From assembly GCA_024138015.1 (NCBI GenBank), contig JAMXBB010000007.1:83597086-83661085 (forward strand): DNA of 64,000 bases. Direction: 5' to 3'. Shown here piece after piece: positions 12,908 to 25,615 of this stretch. Both the position numbers and the translations under genes were made by a program. Source of the stretch: Lumnitzera littorea. Taxonomy: Eukaryota > Streptophyta > Magnoliopsida > Myrtales > Combretaceae. Position 1 is the first letter of the stretch; the number at the start of each line of letters is the position of its first letter. The notes under the pieces were generated by a model, which worked only from the letters and a program-made list of their open reading frames with translations, did not search any database and was not told the origin of the DNA.

Positions 12908-14449
12908 TGTAATGCCCTAAAAGTGGGCTTTGTAGTTTTACCTAAAATCTTCACATTACGTGTACACCCATGATATAAAGACTCCTTACAAGTTAAAGTT
13001 TGTAAAACTCTTTCTTGTAAGTTTGTAATCATACTTAATTTTTTTACATACATATGTTTAAAATATATATGTATCTAAAAGTGATCCAATAATCTACAGT
13101 TCACTAGAACCATAGAGTCATAATCACCAATCAAATAATAAGATAGGATAATTAAACTTTAATGACATCTCGAGTTACTATATACTATAAAGATCTAATT
13201 TAACTAATATAATCTACTAAAGTAATCTTATTTGTCTAATCCAAGTACTTAAGGAATACTTTACACTTTGATTTTAGCCTATTCCTAGCTTTTGGCTAAC
13301 TACAAAAAGGAACTTTTAGGAGGTGGGCATACCACAACTTAATGGGTTTGTCCCTTACTATTACTATTTAAGTAAGTTATCAAGTATTATTAACAAATAT
13401 GCAATTTAGCTACATATGAAATTAATGCACATGCAAAGAATACAAGCAAGACATTTATGGTGCTCTAGAACCATAGAAGGTGTAGACTTACATTGTCTAC
13501 ATATCGATTATCCCCCATACTTAACTCCATGGAACACCGCATCTTACCTACATGTGGCTGTTAGTAGGTACTGTCCCAATAGACAAAACTTGACTATTAC
13601 CTTTGTCGAGAATACCATACTAATAAATCAAGTGGAACCTATCTCAAGTTTTCCACTATCAACAATTAATGTAATGCCCCTTAAACTCATTATGAACAAA
13701 CCCACATAATGCTGTACAGGCTAAACCATGCGAGTCTAAACAAAGGCCACTCGCTCTCAATCAATTGAAGATGGTCTACTCATTAAGTTGATAAATCATA
13801 TTTTAAATCATAAAAAATTTTAAAAATTCATTTTTCACTAATTTTTAAGAAAAATTGGTGAAGCTATAGACATCTTGTTAATAAATAATATATTACAGAC
13901 ATGCAATAAGTATATTTTGTTAATTTGGCCAAATATTTAAAATTACCAATTTAATAAGGTGATCACATAGATGTTAGTATATAAAATAACCAGTCACTCA
14001 AACAAGTAATCAAGGGCAAACAACAAAACATCAAGCAATAAACAAACACAAACAAGTAACGATTCATCGAAACTCCCTAAATTGGCTGGCTTGCTTGCCT
14101 ACTTATCTTGACCTTCATGGTTTTTGAATTAGAAAGTAGGTTACTGAAAGCATAATAATAATGTATATGTAAATAATTGGAAGTGGGATTCTTTAAGAAC
14201 CTAAAACTTGACCTAATTACTAAAGCTTAGCCTAAATCCCCAAGTATGGTCAAAACTTGTTTTCATTATAACTTCTTCAATTTATGTCCATTTTTCACAT
14301 TCTTATAGTTGATTTTCATCCTTTTCAAGTGTTCTTTCATTGTAGGTCCCTTTTGGGTGTTTGGACTTATAAGAATTTGCTTTGAGTCAAACAAGTTTGT
14401 CGATTAATGGTGTTGGTTTTAAGCTTTGGGCTTAATTTTAGGTATTGGG
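12908..14449 (-). repeat. LTR-like direct repeat, copy A
   Basis: Begins TGTAATGCCC and aligns with copy B (15187-16835) in order and orientation. Shared landmarks include GTAGTTTTACNTAAAATCTT, TAAGTTTNTAATCATACTTA, TAGACATCTT before a decayed ATAAT stretch, and a TGGTNTTGGTTT-like end. Copy A stops matching where the 14450-14996 segment begins. With the primer-site-like sequence between the copies, I infer it is the 3' LTR of a minus-strand element that lost its interior. Confidence 0.65.
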
Positions 14450-14996
14450 TGATGTGTGTCTAGGGTCGGACATACGGAGAGACACCACAACGAAACAAAC
14501 CAAAACAAATAGGGAAAAAGGTTAGCAAAGTTCGGGCAGTTACCAAATGGATATGACTCATCACTTGATCCAATTCAGCCTACAATTCGTTGGATATGAC
14601 ATACCGGTTCAAACTGAAGGGCCACTCGCCACTATTCCTTGCTAAAGGGAATAGATAAGAGTTAAGAGATAACGAGAACACTAAGGTTACTTAACTGAAT
14701 AATTTTGTATTGAAAGTTGGATGCCTATGTCCAAGAAAGTGGGGGCTTATATACCTATCTACTAGAGTTACTTTATGAAAGCAAGCATGTCAAGTGAGGT
14801 TAAAATTAAGGAGATATGTGCATTAGAAAGCAAGAGTACAAAAGTAAGTGAGGTTAGAATCCACATATCTCCTTAATTTTAACCTCACTTAATATGCTTG
14901 CTTTCATATAGTTTTTATACTCCTTGGATCTTATTATCCAGTGTTTGAAACTTACAACGTATAAGTTTTTAGGGTATGTTCGTTGAGGGCATCTTA
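14450..14996 (-). mobile_element. Possible ~0.55-kb insertion (solo-LTR-like) containing a hairpin
   Basis: The similarity of copy A to copy B ends exactly at ATTGGG, and ATTGGG recurs at 14997-15002, compatible with a duplication of the insertion site. The segment opens TGATGTGTGTC. On the minus strand it holds a TATATAAG box (near 14750), as the 992-bp solo LTR at 45742 also has a minus-strand TATA box. The right end lacks a clean CA terminus, so the class is uncertain. Confidence 0.35.
14774..14908. repeat. 47-bp near-perfect inverted repeat (hairpin)
   Basis: The left arm 14774-14820 (starting TATGAAAGCAAGCAT) is the reverse complement of the right arm 14862-14908 except at two positions, with a 41-nt spacer. 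The spacer contains a partial third, direct copy (GAAAGCAAG, then AAGTGAGGTTAGAAT). Transcribed, it would form one long stem with one G-U and one A-C pair. Confidence 0.9.
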
Positions 14997-15170
14997 ATTG
15001 GGAGGGTTAATGGGTAGTAGATGTATGTACACATGTATGTAGACTATAGGTGTTATTATATATAGTATATATTCTAAAAGTTTATGTCTTTTATTTTTCA
15101 ATCTTAGTTTTACCTAAGTTCTACCCTATCTCACCATTTGATAGGCTAGTCATATCTCTAACAACCTAGA

Positions 15171-15182
15171 GCTTTGATACCA
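15171..15182 (-). other. Primer-binding-site-like sequence, initiator tRNA-Met type
   Basis: The minus strand reads TGGTATCAAAGC, one base from the TGGTATCAGAGC primer site used by many plant LTR elements. It lies four bases from the TGTGACGCTCC end of copy B, where a minus-strand 5' LTR should end. Confidence 0.6.
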
Positions 15183-15186
15183 TTCT

Positions 15187-15342
15187 TGTGACGCTCCAAA
15201 AAAGGGTATCGTAGTTTTACTTAAAATCTTTATATCACGTGTGCACTTATGAGATAAAAACCGCCTTATAAATCAAAGGTTATAAGACTCTAGCTTGTAA
15301 GTTTCTAATCATACTTAATTTTTTTACATACATCTGTTTATA

Positions 15343-15378
<36 letters not shown>

Positions 15379-16835
15379 AATCTAAAAGTGATCCAGCAAT
15401 TCACAATTCACCAAAACCATAGAGACTCTGAATCATCGACCAAATAATAAGATGGGATAAGTAAACTTTGATGATAACATGAGTTACAATATATTGTAAA
15501 GATCCAGCATAACTAATACAATCTATTAAAGTAATCTTATCTATCTAATCTAAGGAACACTTTGCACTCTAATTTTAGCTCATTCCTAGCTTTTGGTTAC
15601 CTATAGAAAGGAATTGATGAGGCGTGAGCATATTATAGCTTAGTGAGTTCGTCCTTCATTGCTAGAGTTTGTCTTTCATTGCTATTGTTCAAGTAAGTTA
15701 TCAAGTATTATTAACAAACATGTAGTTTAGCTATATACAAAAGGAATGCACACTCAATGAATGCAAGCAATACGTCCATAGGGTTTTAGAACCATAAAGG
15801 TATAGATTTATGTCATTTATACATAAATTATTCCTCATACTTAACCGCATGGGGCACCTCACCTTACTTACATAGGCTATTTGTAGGTACCATCCCAATA
15901 AATTCAACTCAACTATTACCCTAGTCAAGAATACCATTCTAATTAATTAAGTAAATCCTATCTAAGATTATCCAATATCAACAATCAATGTAATGCCTCT
16001 TAGGTTCATTATCAACAAATCCATATATTGCCCCATAGGCTAAATCATGTGAGTTTGAACTTAGGCTACTTGCTATCAATTAATTGGAGATGGCTTACTA
16101 GCTTTGCCTTAACAAGTAAAATGTCACAGGTAATTGCTATAAACACTTACTAAGTTGATAAATCTTTCTATGAATTGTAAAATACTTGAAAAATGCATTT
16201 TCTTAAAATTTCTAGAAAAATTGGCAAAGCTGTAGACATCTTAGTCCGCAAATAATGGATTATAGACATGTGATAGGTATATTCAATTAATTTAGCCAAA
16301 TATTTAAACTTACCAATTTAATAAAGCAATCACATTGATGTTAGCATACAAAACAACTAGTCACTTAAACAAACGATCAAGGGTAAATAACATAACACCA
16401 AGCAATAATCAAATACAAGCAAGTAGTAGTTCATCAAAACTCCCTCACATGGTCCACTTGCTTACTTGTCTGGGCCTTTAGGGTTCTTGAATTAGAAATT
16501 AAGTCACCTAAAACATAACAATAATGTATATATAAGTAATTGGAAGAAGGATTCTTTAAGAATCTAAAAGTTTTCCTAATTATTGAAGCCTAGTCTAAAT
16601 CCCTAGTTAAAACTTGTTTTTTCTATAAATTTTTCAATTTAAGTTTGTTTCTTATGTTCTTATTGTCGATTTTCATCTTTTTCAAGTGTTCTTTCATTTG
16701 GTGGGTCATTTTTAGCTGTTTAAACTTGTAAGAATTTGGTTTGAGTCAAATAAGTTCATCGGTTAATGGTATTGGTTTGACTATATTAGGGTTTTGCCTT
16801 AATTTTGGGCTTTGGGCTTAATCTTGGGCTTTTAT
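15187..16835 (-). repeat. LTR-like direct repeat, copy B
   Basis: Begins TGTGACGCTCC next to the primer-site-like sequence and parallels copy A throughout, with an extra (AT)n run at 15343-15373. I infer the 5' LTR of a minus-strand Ty3/gypsy-like element. The right end is a guess, set where the comparison with copy A runs out. Confidence 0.6.
15343..15373. repeat. (AT)n microsatellite
   Basis: About 15 AT units inside copy B; shorter in copy A. Confidence 0.9.
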
Positions 16836-19800
16836 TCAAGTATTTTAAGTTTATATTTTTGTTTAAATACTATAGCTTTCAATTTGGGCTTTAATGTTAC
16901 TCTTATGGGCCTATATAGGCCCTTTTTACTAGTTTAAGGCTTTAACTCAATAGGGGCCTATAGGGGATGTCTTGAATGGGGCCTTAGGACTTAATGGGCA
17001 TTTTGTATTTTATTTTATGAGTATTTTAATTTAGAGTCTGGTTACTAGGTTATTAGGCTCTATTCTTAGTCCTTTTTATGGGCTTTTTAGGCTTATCTTA
17101 CATTTTAGAGCCTTAAACCTAGCTCTACTTATTAATTTTGGCCTAAGCTCACCAAAAGCCTTAAGATAAGTTCATTTTCTATTAGGATTTCAATATTATT
17201 ACTAAGGCCTTAATTACTAACTAAGCTAATTTAGGCTTAACTAAGCTAATTTAGGCTTAGCTTGCATTCTAAGGCCTTAAACTTAATTCCAACTTATTCC
17301 AATAAGCTAAATATCCTAATGGGTCCACTAAATAACCCATTTTACTAAGTTTTCCAAATCTCGTTCATTTTATTAATGGGGTTTCCAACACTATTCCTAA
17401 GGCTTTAATCACTAACTTAGCTAATTTAAGCCATTAACCCATCATTACCTTACTTAACTTGGTTAATTACATTTTAACGCTAATTAATCATGTAATTATA
17501 ATAATTAATCAAAATTTATAGATTATTAACTCCATTGATAGTGGCAACTAAGTAGGATTCTTTTAGGTTTTCCTTCAACTTCTTCCATCCAACACTTATT
17601 TTAGTGTGTTCGTTTTAATCACATTTCTTCTTGTTTTAAGCTAATAACATTACATAATATGGTGAAAGCAAGATCGATATTCACTAAGGAAGGCGCGGCA
17701 TGCATGGTACTTAGGGTCTTATGGAGTTTTATCAACTTGTTTTTAAGTTATCTACATAAACTATCTCCTATACTTCTACAATGGAAGTAACAAACTAGCT
17801 AAGTACTTGAATGAATGTATGATATTATGGTTCTAAAATGACATGTACATCATTATAACATGTTTATCTATTATTTCTACTCTTAAATTCTCAAGATATC
17901 ATAGGTATAACTAGTGTAAATAGGAAATTTAAGTTGGATGAGTTTTACTTTAGATTAGTCTATATGAGTTCCAAATTTTTCATTTAAAAATGAAGTTGAA
18001 ACATAATTTTTTGGAAGCAAGTGTTTGGAGACAAGAAGCTAGGGGATGTGGTAGTTTAAATAGTGGTTGTTACTTGTGATTTGGTGGTTTGTGGTGGTGA
18101 TAATTCCAAAAGGCACTAATGTGCATAGGGATACACAATAACTCCTTTTGTTTTCTTCCCTTTTTCCTTTGGTTTTTATTTTGGTTTCTTGAGAGTGTTT
18201 CCTAAGGTTTTCTAAGAGTAAAGAACAAGGTTAAATGAACGTTTAGTAGGATGAAATGGTATATATTGAAGGTAGATTGAAGGGGACAAGAAGTGGCTAT
18301 TTTGGGATGAGGGTATATGGTTCTCTCTTGGTACTATTATACCTTGTTTGCTTTTTGCCAAATGAGGGAGGATTTTGTCTCCTAAAGGATAAGTGTCCTT
18401 TGATTAGCAAATCAATCATTCTTATGCTCTTGCTAGTTAAGATATAATGGTGGTTGGTAGATAAATCAAAGTGTAATTACGTTAATTAATTGTGATTATA
18501 CTTAATTAAGCAATTTAGGCCTAATTAAGGTCTTACCATATTTTATTACTTTAATTAAGTCCATTGACCTTCGTTAGTTAGAGCATTTTAGTATTCGGGA
18601 TCGACTAGGGTTTTTGGACTACGTTTGTGATTAGTGAATAAATTAGGGACATGCTTCGGGTTTATTAGTTGAATTAGGGTTTTGGACTTCTAATGAAGGT
18701 TTTAATGAGTCTATTGATATTTTCCAACCATTTTATGGTCTCCTATGTGTTAGAGTTCTTAGAGTTTTACGTATATGATTAGGGTTTTACTCTCTTTTGA
18801 GTTTCTTGGCTTATTATTTAGGGTTTATGGCCTATTATTTATGGTTCATCCATTTTATTTAGGGTTTTTGTCATTTAGATTAGGGTTTTCAATGGTTCCT
18901 TAGGATTTTAGGGTCATCTTAGAGTTTTTCACTTGTTAGGATTTTGATTATAGTTTTGAAGGTATGTTTACGGTCCTAATATTAGTTTTGGTTTTTTAAA
19001 CACATCATTAGGATTAAAATATTAATTTCATTAATTTATTATTTTAATTGATTTTACTTGATTGATCACTATTACTTTAAGATACCTCTGATCATTCGTT
19101 ATCTTGTAAGTTAAATGTGCTAACTTGTAGGTATTCTCTCCATTTAATGCTTCATTTAGGGGGTCATGACTCTAAGGTTTGGCGTTTAGGGTTTATATTC
19201 AATTTATATTTTTAATTTGTGGTTACACGTACTTAGGTTTTGGCTCTTTGTAAGAAATTGGGTTTTTTTTTTTTAATTTTATCTCTAGGGTTTCTGAGTT
19301 CATTTTAAGGTTTCGATTTAAAATTTTATCCATTTTAATTTCTTTAGTCTAATTGAGCTTAGGGAATGTTAATTGGTTTTTCAAATTCAACTCTAAGTCT
19401 AAAGCATGAAATTTGCAGGATTTACAACCTAACTAGTTAATTAGTGGTTATCTCTATTTGCTAATGTCCTTATAATACTAGTCTTTTCATTTATAAGCTT
19501 ATATGAGAAATGTTTAAGTCGTTCCGTTACACTTATTGTATTTTCTCATTATGCATTAAACATATTATTATTTAGATTAATGAGTTTAAATTCTTTCACT
19601 ACTTTTTTTTATTGTGTCTGGTACATTTTAAATCATTTGACAAAGGAATCCTTTTTACACTATCTTGTATGTTTAAGGTCCTTGACTTCTAGGTTACAAG
19701 GTTTTCTATTAATCTTACATCATCTACCAATCAACCCATGATATGTCTTGTCTCCTACCTTATAGTTTTATCATAATGAATGTAATGCATTCAATATTTT

Positions 19801-21839
19801 ACCTTCTATAACACCTTCTACCATAACTTCTGCCTTAACCATATCTTAGGTTTCTCCTAACGTTATTCATATACATATTGTTTTGTTTACCATTAATACA
19901 AGTCTAATTCATTCTTATCTCATTTGTGCTTTTCGTTCTACGATCGTTGTGCCATTGTTATAGTCTTAGATTTTATATTTTGTATCACTAGCAAAAATAT
20001 CAATAGTAATGAGTTCGGCAAATCTTGATTCTTCTCTACCTGGAGTTCAAGTGAAATAGTCAATGACTCGAATAAATTGGGCTTGATGTAACTTGGTGAA
20101 AACTAATCCAACACTTAACCGACTGGACCTACAAAACACCGAAACCGATACTCAGCCTTGGTTAAACATGACATGACTCAAACATAACAAAAATAAAAGA
20201 CTCAATCAAAGAGACTTGAGAATCATTGATTTGTCATTCTCCTTATATTTACCTAGATGTGCCAATTTACGTGTGAAGAATATTATCACATAATGTTTTT
20301 CACTATATCTCTTGTTACAATTACTAGTTTCCTCTTCTTGTGGATATCACAGATTAAACCATATAGCTTTAGAGTTGAGTTTTCTTTTCCTTCTCATGTT
20401 AGTTACTTAATGTAAGAAGTAGAGGGAGTTAGAGAGTTATCTTGGAAAGTCTTTGTTTTTTCTTTTTTTTTTTGCTTAATTGTTACTATATTTAATATTG
20501 TTAATGTATTCGTTTATTCTTTATTGTCCCCAATATTGATAGTTAGAAAAAACCAATTATAAGTTTGGTTTTTTAAAATTACCTCCTATATCTATCTTAA
20601 AGGTTAGTTATTGATATTCTAATTAGATCAAATTACAGTTTTATTGAGATTAGGTTCTAACTATTATAGTGGGATTGATTGTTCTAAAGTTAACTCCTAC
20701 ATCACTATCTAGTTTAACCTTTCCTACCTAAGATATTATATCAAAATATTTTCGGGTTTGAGCTTAATGTGCATTGAAATAGAGGTTTATTAGATTAATA
20801 TAGGTTTATTTACCATAGGTAAATTGGGAATGAAATTCTACTTTAAATTGACTCTATGAACATAGGGATGACTTTGTTCTTGGATTAATTTTATAAGAAT
20901 AGTAGTAGCTATAATTCTAAGTTTCAACCAATTTTACCTATCTATAATCCCTCTTTATTGTAATACTAAAGGATATTCTTGAACCTAGTTTGCAAGTTGG
21001 TAATCCTTTACAATAACAACATAATTCAACAACTTCTCCTACGTGCCATACCAGTTTCCACATATAGCCTATAATCATCTTATCCCTATACATATATCAA
21101 TGAGGAAAATACCACTAGCAAGCCTCCTTTCACTTGTATTTATAATGTAATATCACTTGTATATATAATTTTAATATAATATATCCTAAGTACATAGTAA
21201 TAACATGGTATCTCCTATCAAATATATTATAAAATCTCCTTAATTCACCTAAAGGTACAATTATGATTAAGTATTCCCCATCACATTTAGTTTTCTTGCA
21301 ATTAGTTTACTTAAATAGATCCTAACATATAACTAAACCAAAATGCAACTTACCATTCTTGATCACACACCTATTACCTTCATAACTCACTAAGCTCAGC
21401 TTTACATCAAAAGAAAATTTATATAAGAACTTAACCTTAAATTGACAAGAAATTACATATTAACATAGTTATACATACAATAGATTACATATTTGCTTCC
21501 CGAATACATTTCTAGTTACATTTTCCTTGTACCATGTATCAAAACATAATTATACCACTTAGAGTCAACTTAAATAGCAAAGTTCATCAAAATGATAAAA
21601 CATATTACAAAAGTCATGAGATCTTAATGCATCAAGTAGCTAAGTTTCTAGTTCTTGTCAACTGTCAGGTTAAGCTAATTCACCAAAAATCAGATTATCC
21701 ACTAAGTAATGACTCCATAACTATTAGACTCTTGTGAAATTGCTATCTCTCCTTATAGTATGAATTTTCATATGCATTTAGATCTATGCACTCATTACTT
21801 GTCTTAGGATCGAAACTTATATTATATATTATGGTGTTT
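16836..21839. other. No gene seen; AT-rich noncoding
   Basis: Five kilobases without a credible coding frame. Scattered GGGCTTTA and TTAGGGTTT words give a repetitive look at 16790-17300 and 18540-19350, but they are not in tandem. No LTR boundary or primer site was recognised. Confidence 0.45.
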
Positions 21840-22943
21840 TTAGAAAGTTTAAATTTAGCCCAGGCTGACCTAATCTATATATGCAATTTGATTGCATGTA
21901 TGGACAAAGCATGCTAATGGCCTGATGGTTCTACACTCTGACTTTCCATTGCATATAACTTAGAGATCTTGGGTTTGAATCTTACCAAAAGCATGAAGTG
22001 CCTTTTATTTTTCTCCACAAAACATACTGCCACGTATTGGGATAACATTGGGCCATGTATCCACCGTAGATACGTAGCATTGCTTTGTTCGATTGAAGTT
22101 GACGTGGCACCACATTAGTAGCTTCGTGATACGTGTTGTGCTATGTATCTTAACATGTAGTACAATGAAACATTAGCTCTTGCTATGTATCTTGTCAAGA
22201 CATGTGGCACGATGTCATTAGAGCACTTGGCCAATGTGGCACCGCAATAGTAGCTCATTCTTGCCCTTTCTTTCTCTTCTCCTCATTTCCCACCTTTTCC
22301 CATCTAAAACTAGCTTGATATCACCAAATTAGTGGTGTAATCATGAAGTGGACGTGGAATACTTCAGATTGATATTAAGAAAATGTCTAAATACATTCAT
22401 ATAAGAGGTTAGAATGCAGATTAAGGATTTGGAAAAACTTAAAAGTGCAGATTTTCTTCTGAGTTAAATTTCCTTGATTCAAGCTCCTTATTGTTTTTCG
22501 AAGATTCCATTTGACAAATCTGGTAAAGAGCGAGTGTTATGGATACTATGTTGACTGCGAATTCAACATAACTTCATTTATTTTTAAAATCAAAGCCATT
22601 TGACCAATTTATAATAATTCTGAAATTAAGCTTTTGGACTTTCCATGCCTAGTCGGAATGCAATCAATATAAATCCATGACGAAGCTTTGATCCCCTTAC
22701 ATCCCAACATCCTTAAACTCTCTCTCTAACTCTCAATTTCTCTTTCTTTCTCTGCGCACATCTCTTTCTTTCTCTTCACATTGTTCCCTCTCCCTGGTCA
22801 TTCTTGAAGTAAAGAAACACCATAGTGGTGTTTGCTAAGCATCTAGCTCCCAATCGTACCCCTCTCACCTATAGCCATACATTACTAACGGCTCCACTAT
22901 CTCCCTACCACAAAACCTTAAGCCACCAACCCTTGCTCGAAGT
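21840..22943 (+). repeat. Element 2, 5' LTR, left part
   Basis: From about 21840 the sequence follows the interior of the element 1 LTR (24820-25560). It shows the TTTAAATTTAGCC...TGACC block, the tRNA-like segment with GGGTTTGAATC, the region of ACGT-core repeats, and the CTCTCT-rich tract after 22710. The first ~370 bases expected of the LTR are missing or unrecognisable. It is interrupted at 22944 by D2 and resumes at 42684. Confidence 0.65.
22939..22943. repeat. Left target-site duplication of D2 (GAAGT)
   Basis: GAAGT before the LTR start; AAAGT follows the LTR end at 42679-42683 (4 of 5 match). Confidence 0.55.
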
Positions 22944-23900
22944 TATAGATACCTCATTTTTGCTACCCTTAGGATTCTTTTTTGTTTTTATTAGGCCAGG
23001 TTTTAAAAGAAAAAGGAAATAAAAAATGGAAAAAATAAAATAAAAATTAAAAAATGTAAAAATAAAATAATAATAAAAGTGTCGAGTCAAGTCGGTTATT
23101 TAGAGTCAAATCAGACAATGATGTACATTCAATTTAATAAATTTTGTATTGTTGAATAGTTAGGCTTCATTAAATATATTTTAGTCCAATTCAATATAAA
23201 ACATATTTTTATCTAATTTATATTGAGCTAAATAGACTTAGGATTTATTAAATGGGTTAGCGTATATATTGAGTTAAATTAAGATGGACCGAATTGGGCC
23301 TAAGATAGAGAGCCTAAATCAATGTAGAATTTCTAAAAACTTGATTAAATCTTGAATGAATCTAATAAATCCAAATCAAGTATCATCATATCTTATCAAT
23401 ATTGGATTTGTTAAGATTGAATCTTTGTAACAAAAAGATCTCAAAAATTCAAGTTTATGATTTATAAATAGTGGACATTGGGCTGTAAAAGAGATACGTT
23501 TTCACAATTCACATACAATCACAGTTTTCTTATTTTTTATTTTTTTATTTTTACTATCCTCTACTGTCCATATACAACATACACTTACCATCCATACAAA
23601 GCACACATCTACCGTCTTTATACAGCTACACATTCACATCCACAAGCACTTCACAATCAACATAGCAATTCACTTCCACAATCAGCACTTCACATCTATG
23701 AGCACTTCATCAATCAGCATTGTCTAGTTACCCAAGGCTACAACATGCCACGTAACATTGCACTTCACGCATGTCTACACTACACTTCACTACACAATCG
23801 CATGCATCAACACGCATGACCATTGTCCAAGCACACAACCGAGTCTAGTAGCAGTCCATAAACACAACTAGTTAGATGGGTTTAGATTCCTCTTTTTTGG

Positions 23901-23939
23901 TTTATTATTATTGTTATTATTATTATTATTATTATTATT
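23901..23939. repeat. (ATT)n microsatellite
   Basis: About 12 ATT units with one GTT interruption, inside LTR D2. Confidence 0.9.
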
Positions 23940-24459
23940 TTGGTTATTTCGTTGTTTTTACTAACCTTATTTTATTTTATTTTTTCTCTTTTAATCTAAG
24001 TACTTAGTTTTAGTTTTTTTTTTTTTTTTTCAGTTATTGTTAGCTTGTTAATATTTTGTGCTTTTAATATGTAGTATTAATTTTTATAAAGTTGCATAAT
24101 TTAGATAATTTATTTTCATCAAATAAGTATTAACATGGTTTCCTTTTTTTTTTTTTAATGCAAGTCTTGGGGTAATTCTTATTAGTTGATTTTTTTTGGC
24201 ATGTCATCATATCATTTTTTGTTAAAATAACAAAAATATATCTTTGCATAGATATTGCATTTTTAGAAACTTCATATTAACATGAAAATTGTATATTTTA
24301 GCAAGTTATCATAAAAGTTGCATTTTTAGGCTTTTAGGGATTTTTTAAGAATAAAAAAAATTGTTTTATAACATATTTAATTTTCATAAAATAAAAAAAA
24401 AATTCAATTAGCATCTTTTTCATTATCTAGGCATCTTATTTATAGTTCAAACATCTTTT

Positions 24460-24464
24460 CCATA
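24460..24464. repeat. Left target-site duplication of element 1 (CCATA)
   Basis: CCATA before TGTAAACAAC; CCATG follows the 3' LTR at 41671-41675 (4 of 5). Both lie in a CATCTTTTCCATGGTT-like repeated context of LTR D2. Confidence 0.65.
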
Positions 24465-24869
24465 TGTAAACAACTAATTTTTGACCCCTTTATTTTTATT
24501 TTTTATAGACCCTAATTTAGGGAAAACAAAAAAAAAGGATATTAAAGAAAACCAAAAAAATTAAGAAAATTAGAAAAAATAAGAATTTTAGGAAAGTACA
24601 AAAATATTTCAAAAAAATAAGAAAAGGAAAAAAAAAAAGAAAATTGGATAAGAAACAATTGAGAAATTTAGAAAATAAGGAAATTTGTTTAAAAATTTAG
24701 AAAATTGAAAAATTATAGAAAAAAATAGAAAAGTTGAAAAAAAAATATTTTTGAAAACAAAATTTCATTAGGATAAATTTTTAATTTTTAAATTAAATTA
24801 GAAATTGGACCATTGAACTTAAATTTAGATTTAAATCTAGCCTAGACTGATCAAATCCATATATGTAAT

Positions 24870-24960
24870 GGATAAGGCATAAGCTAAAAGATTATTAGTT
24901 AAACACATGAACTTGATTTAGGTATTAAGTGTGAGGTCTTAGGTTCAAATCTTGGCAAAT
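24870..24960 (+). promoter_or_regulatory. tRNA-like segment with B-box-like sequence in the LTR
   Basis: GGATAAGGCATAAG-like text is followed about 65 bases later by GAGGTCTTAGGTTCAAATC, similar to a tRNA B box (GGTTCAAATCC type). It is better preserved in solo LTR E at 57250-57330. Confidence 0.5.
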
Positions 24961-25597
24961 ACAGGTAGGCCTATTTTATTTTTTGTTAACTAGCATACTA
25001 CCATGTATAAAGACCTCACTACGCTACATATCCTAACACGTAGCACCATAAGATTGAACAACCTTGTTAACATGGCGCTACGTGGAGTGTCACATTAGTT
25101 GTCATGTGTCATGTGATGATACGTGACAAGTCGAGGTTAGTTGAGATTGGCTAACGTGGCACCATGTTTGCACTACGTCAGCACTTTCCCTCTCTTTCTA
25201 TCAGATTTCCTTAATTTTCTCTTGATTTTCTCTTTCTTCCTTCTTAAGAATAGTGCGACCCCCTCACTTTGGCCTTTGATTTCATGCTTTTTCCTTACTA
25301 AAACAAACCAATTAATGGTGCGAATTCATCCTCTACATGGCCTAATTTGAATCAAACACAATAACACGTTTAAATTCAATCAATGACGCATTCAAATTGA
25401 GCTTTAAAGATTGGAAAAAAGCTGGATGACTTGCATTCACTTCGATTCAAACTTTCCTTCATTTCTGGGTTGATTTCAAGTACAAATATGGTGTTAGGGA
25501 TGTTTATAAAGACAGAAAACCATCCATAACCTCGTAAGAACACTCCCAAGCCCTCTCTCTCTCTTGTGATCTCTTTCTCTCTCTACCTACGACTATG

Positions 25598-25615
25598 CTC
25601 TCTCTCTCTCTCTCA
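25598..25615. repeat. (CT)n microsatellite
   Basis: Nine CT units in the LTR; a shorter CT-rich run occupies the same place in the 3' LTR (40290-40345). Confidence 0.85.

Larger units (their letters stand above)
22944..24464 (+). mobile_element. Solo LTR D2, left part (family D), split by element 1
   Basis: Starts TATAGATACCTCATTTTTGC, the decayed counterpart of D1's TGCAGACACCTCATTTTTTAC, and follows D1 up to the CATCTTTTCCATA junction with element 1. It continues at 41676. An (ATT)n tract lies at 23901-23939. Flanks and homology indicate a solo LTR inside the 5' LTR of element 2. Confidence 0.75.

Noticed and set aside
13416..13709. 97-residue plus-strand frame in LTR copy A
   Set aside because: The homologous stretch in copy B is interrupted, and no family motif is present.
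18540..19350. Many TTAGGGTTT words suggesting interstitial telomere repeats (TTTAGGG)
   Set aside because: They are scattered at irregular distances and never form a tandem run of the seven-base plant repeat.
23478..23819. 113-residue plus-strand frame in LTR D2
   Set aside because: His/Tyr/Thr-rich translation of an ACA/CAT-rich LTR stretch, with no counterpart in D1 and no protein motif.
24870..24960. Functional tRNA gene
   Set aside because: Acceptor stem and anticodon loop are not evident and the copies differ greatly; called only tRNA-like.
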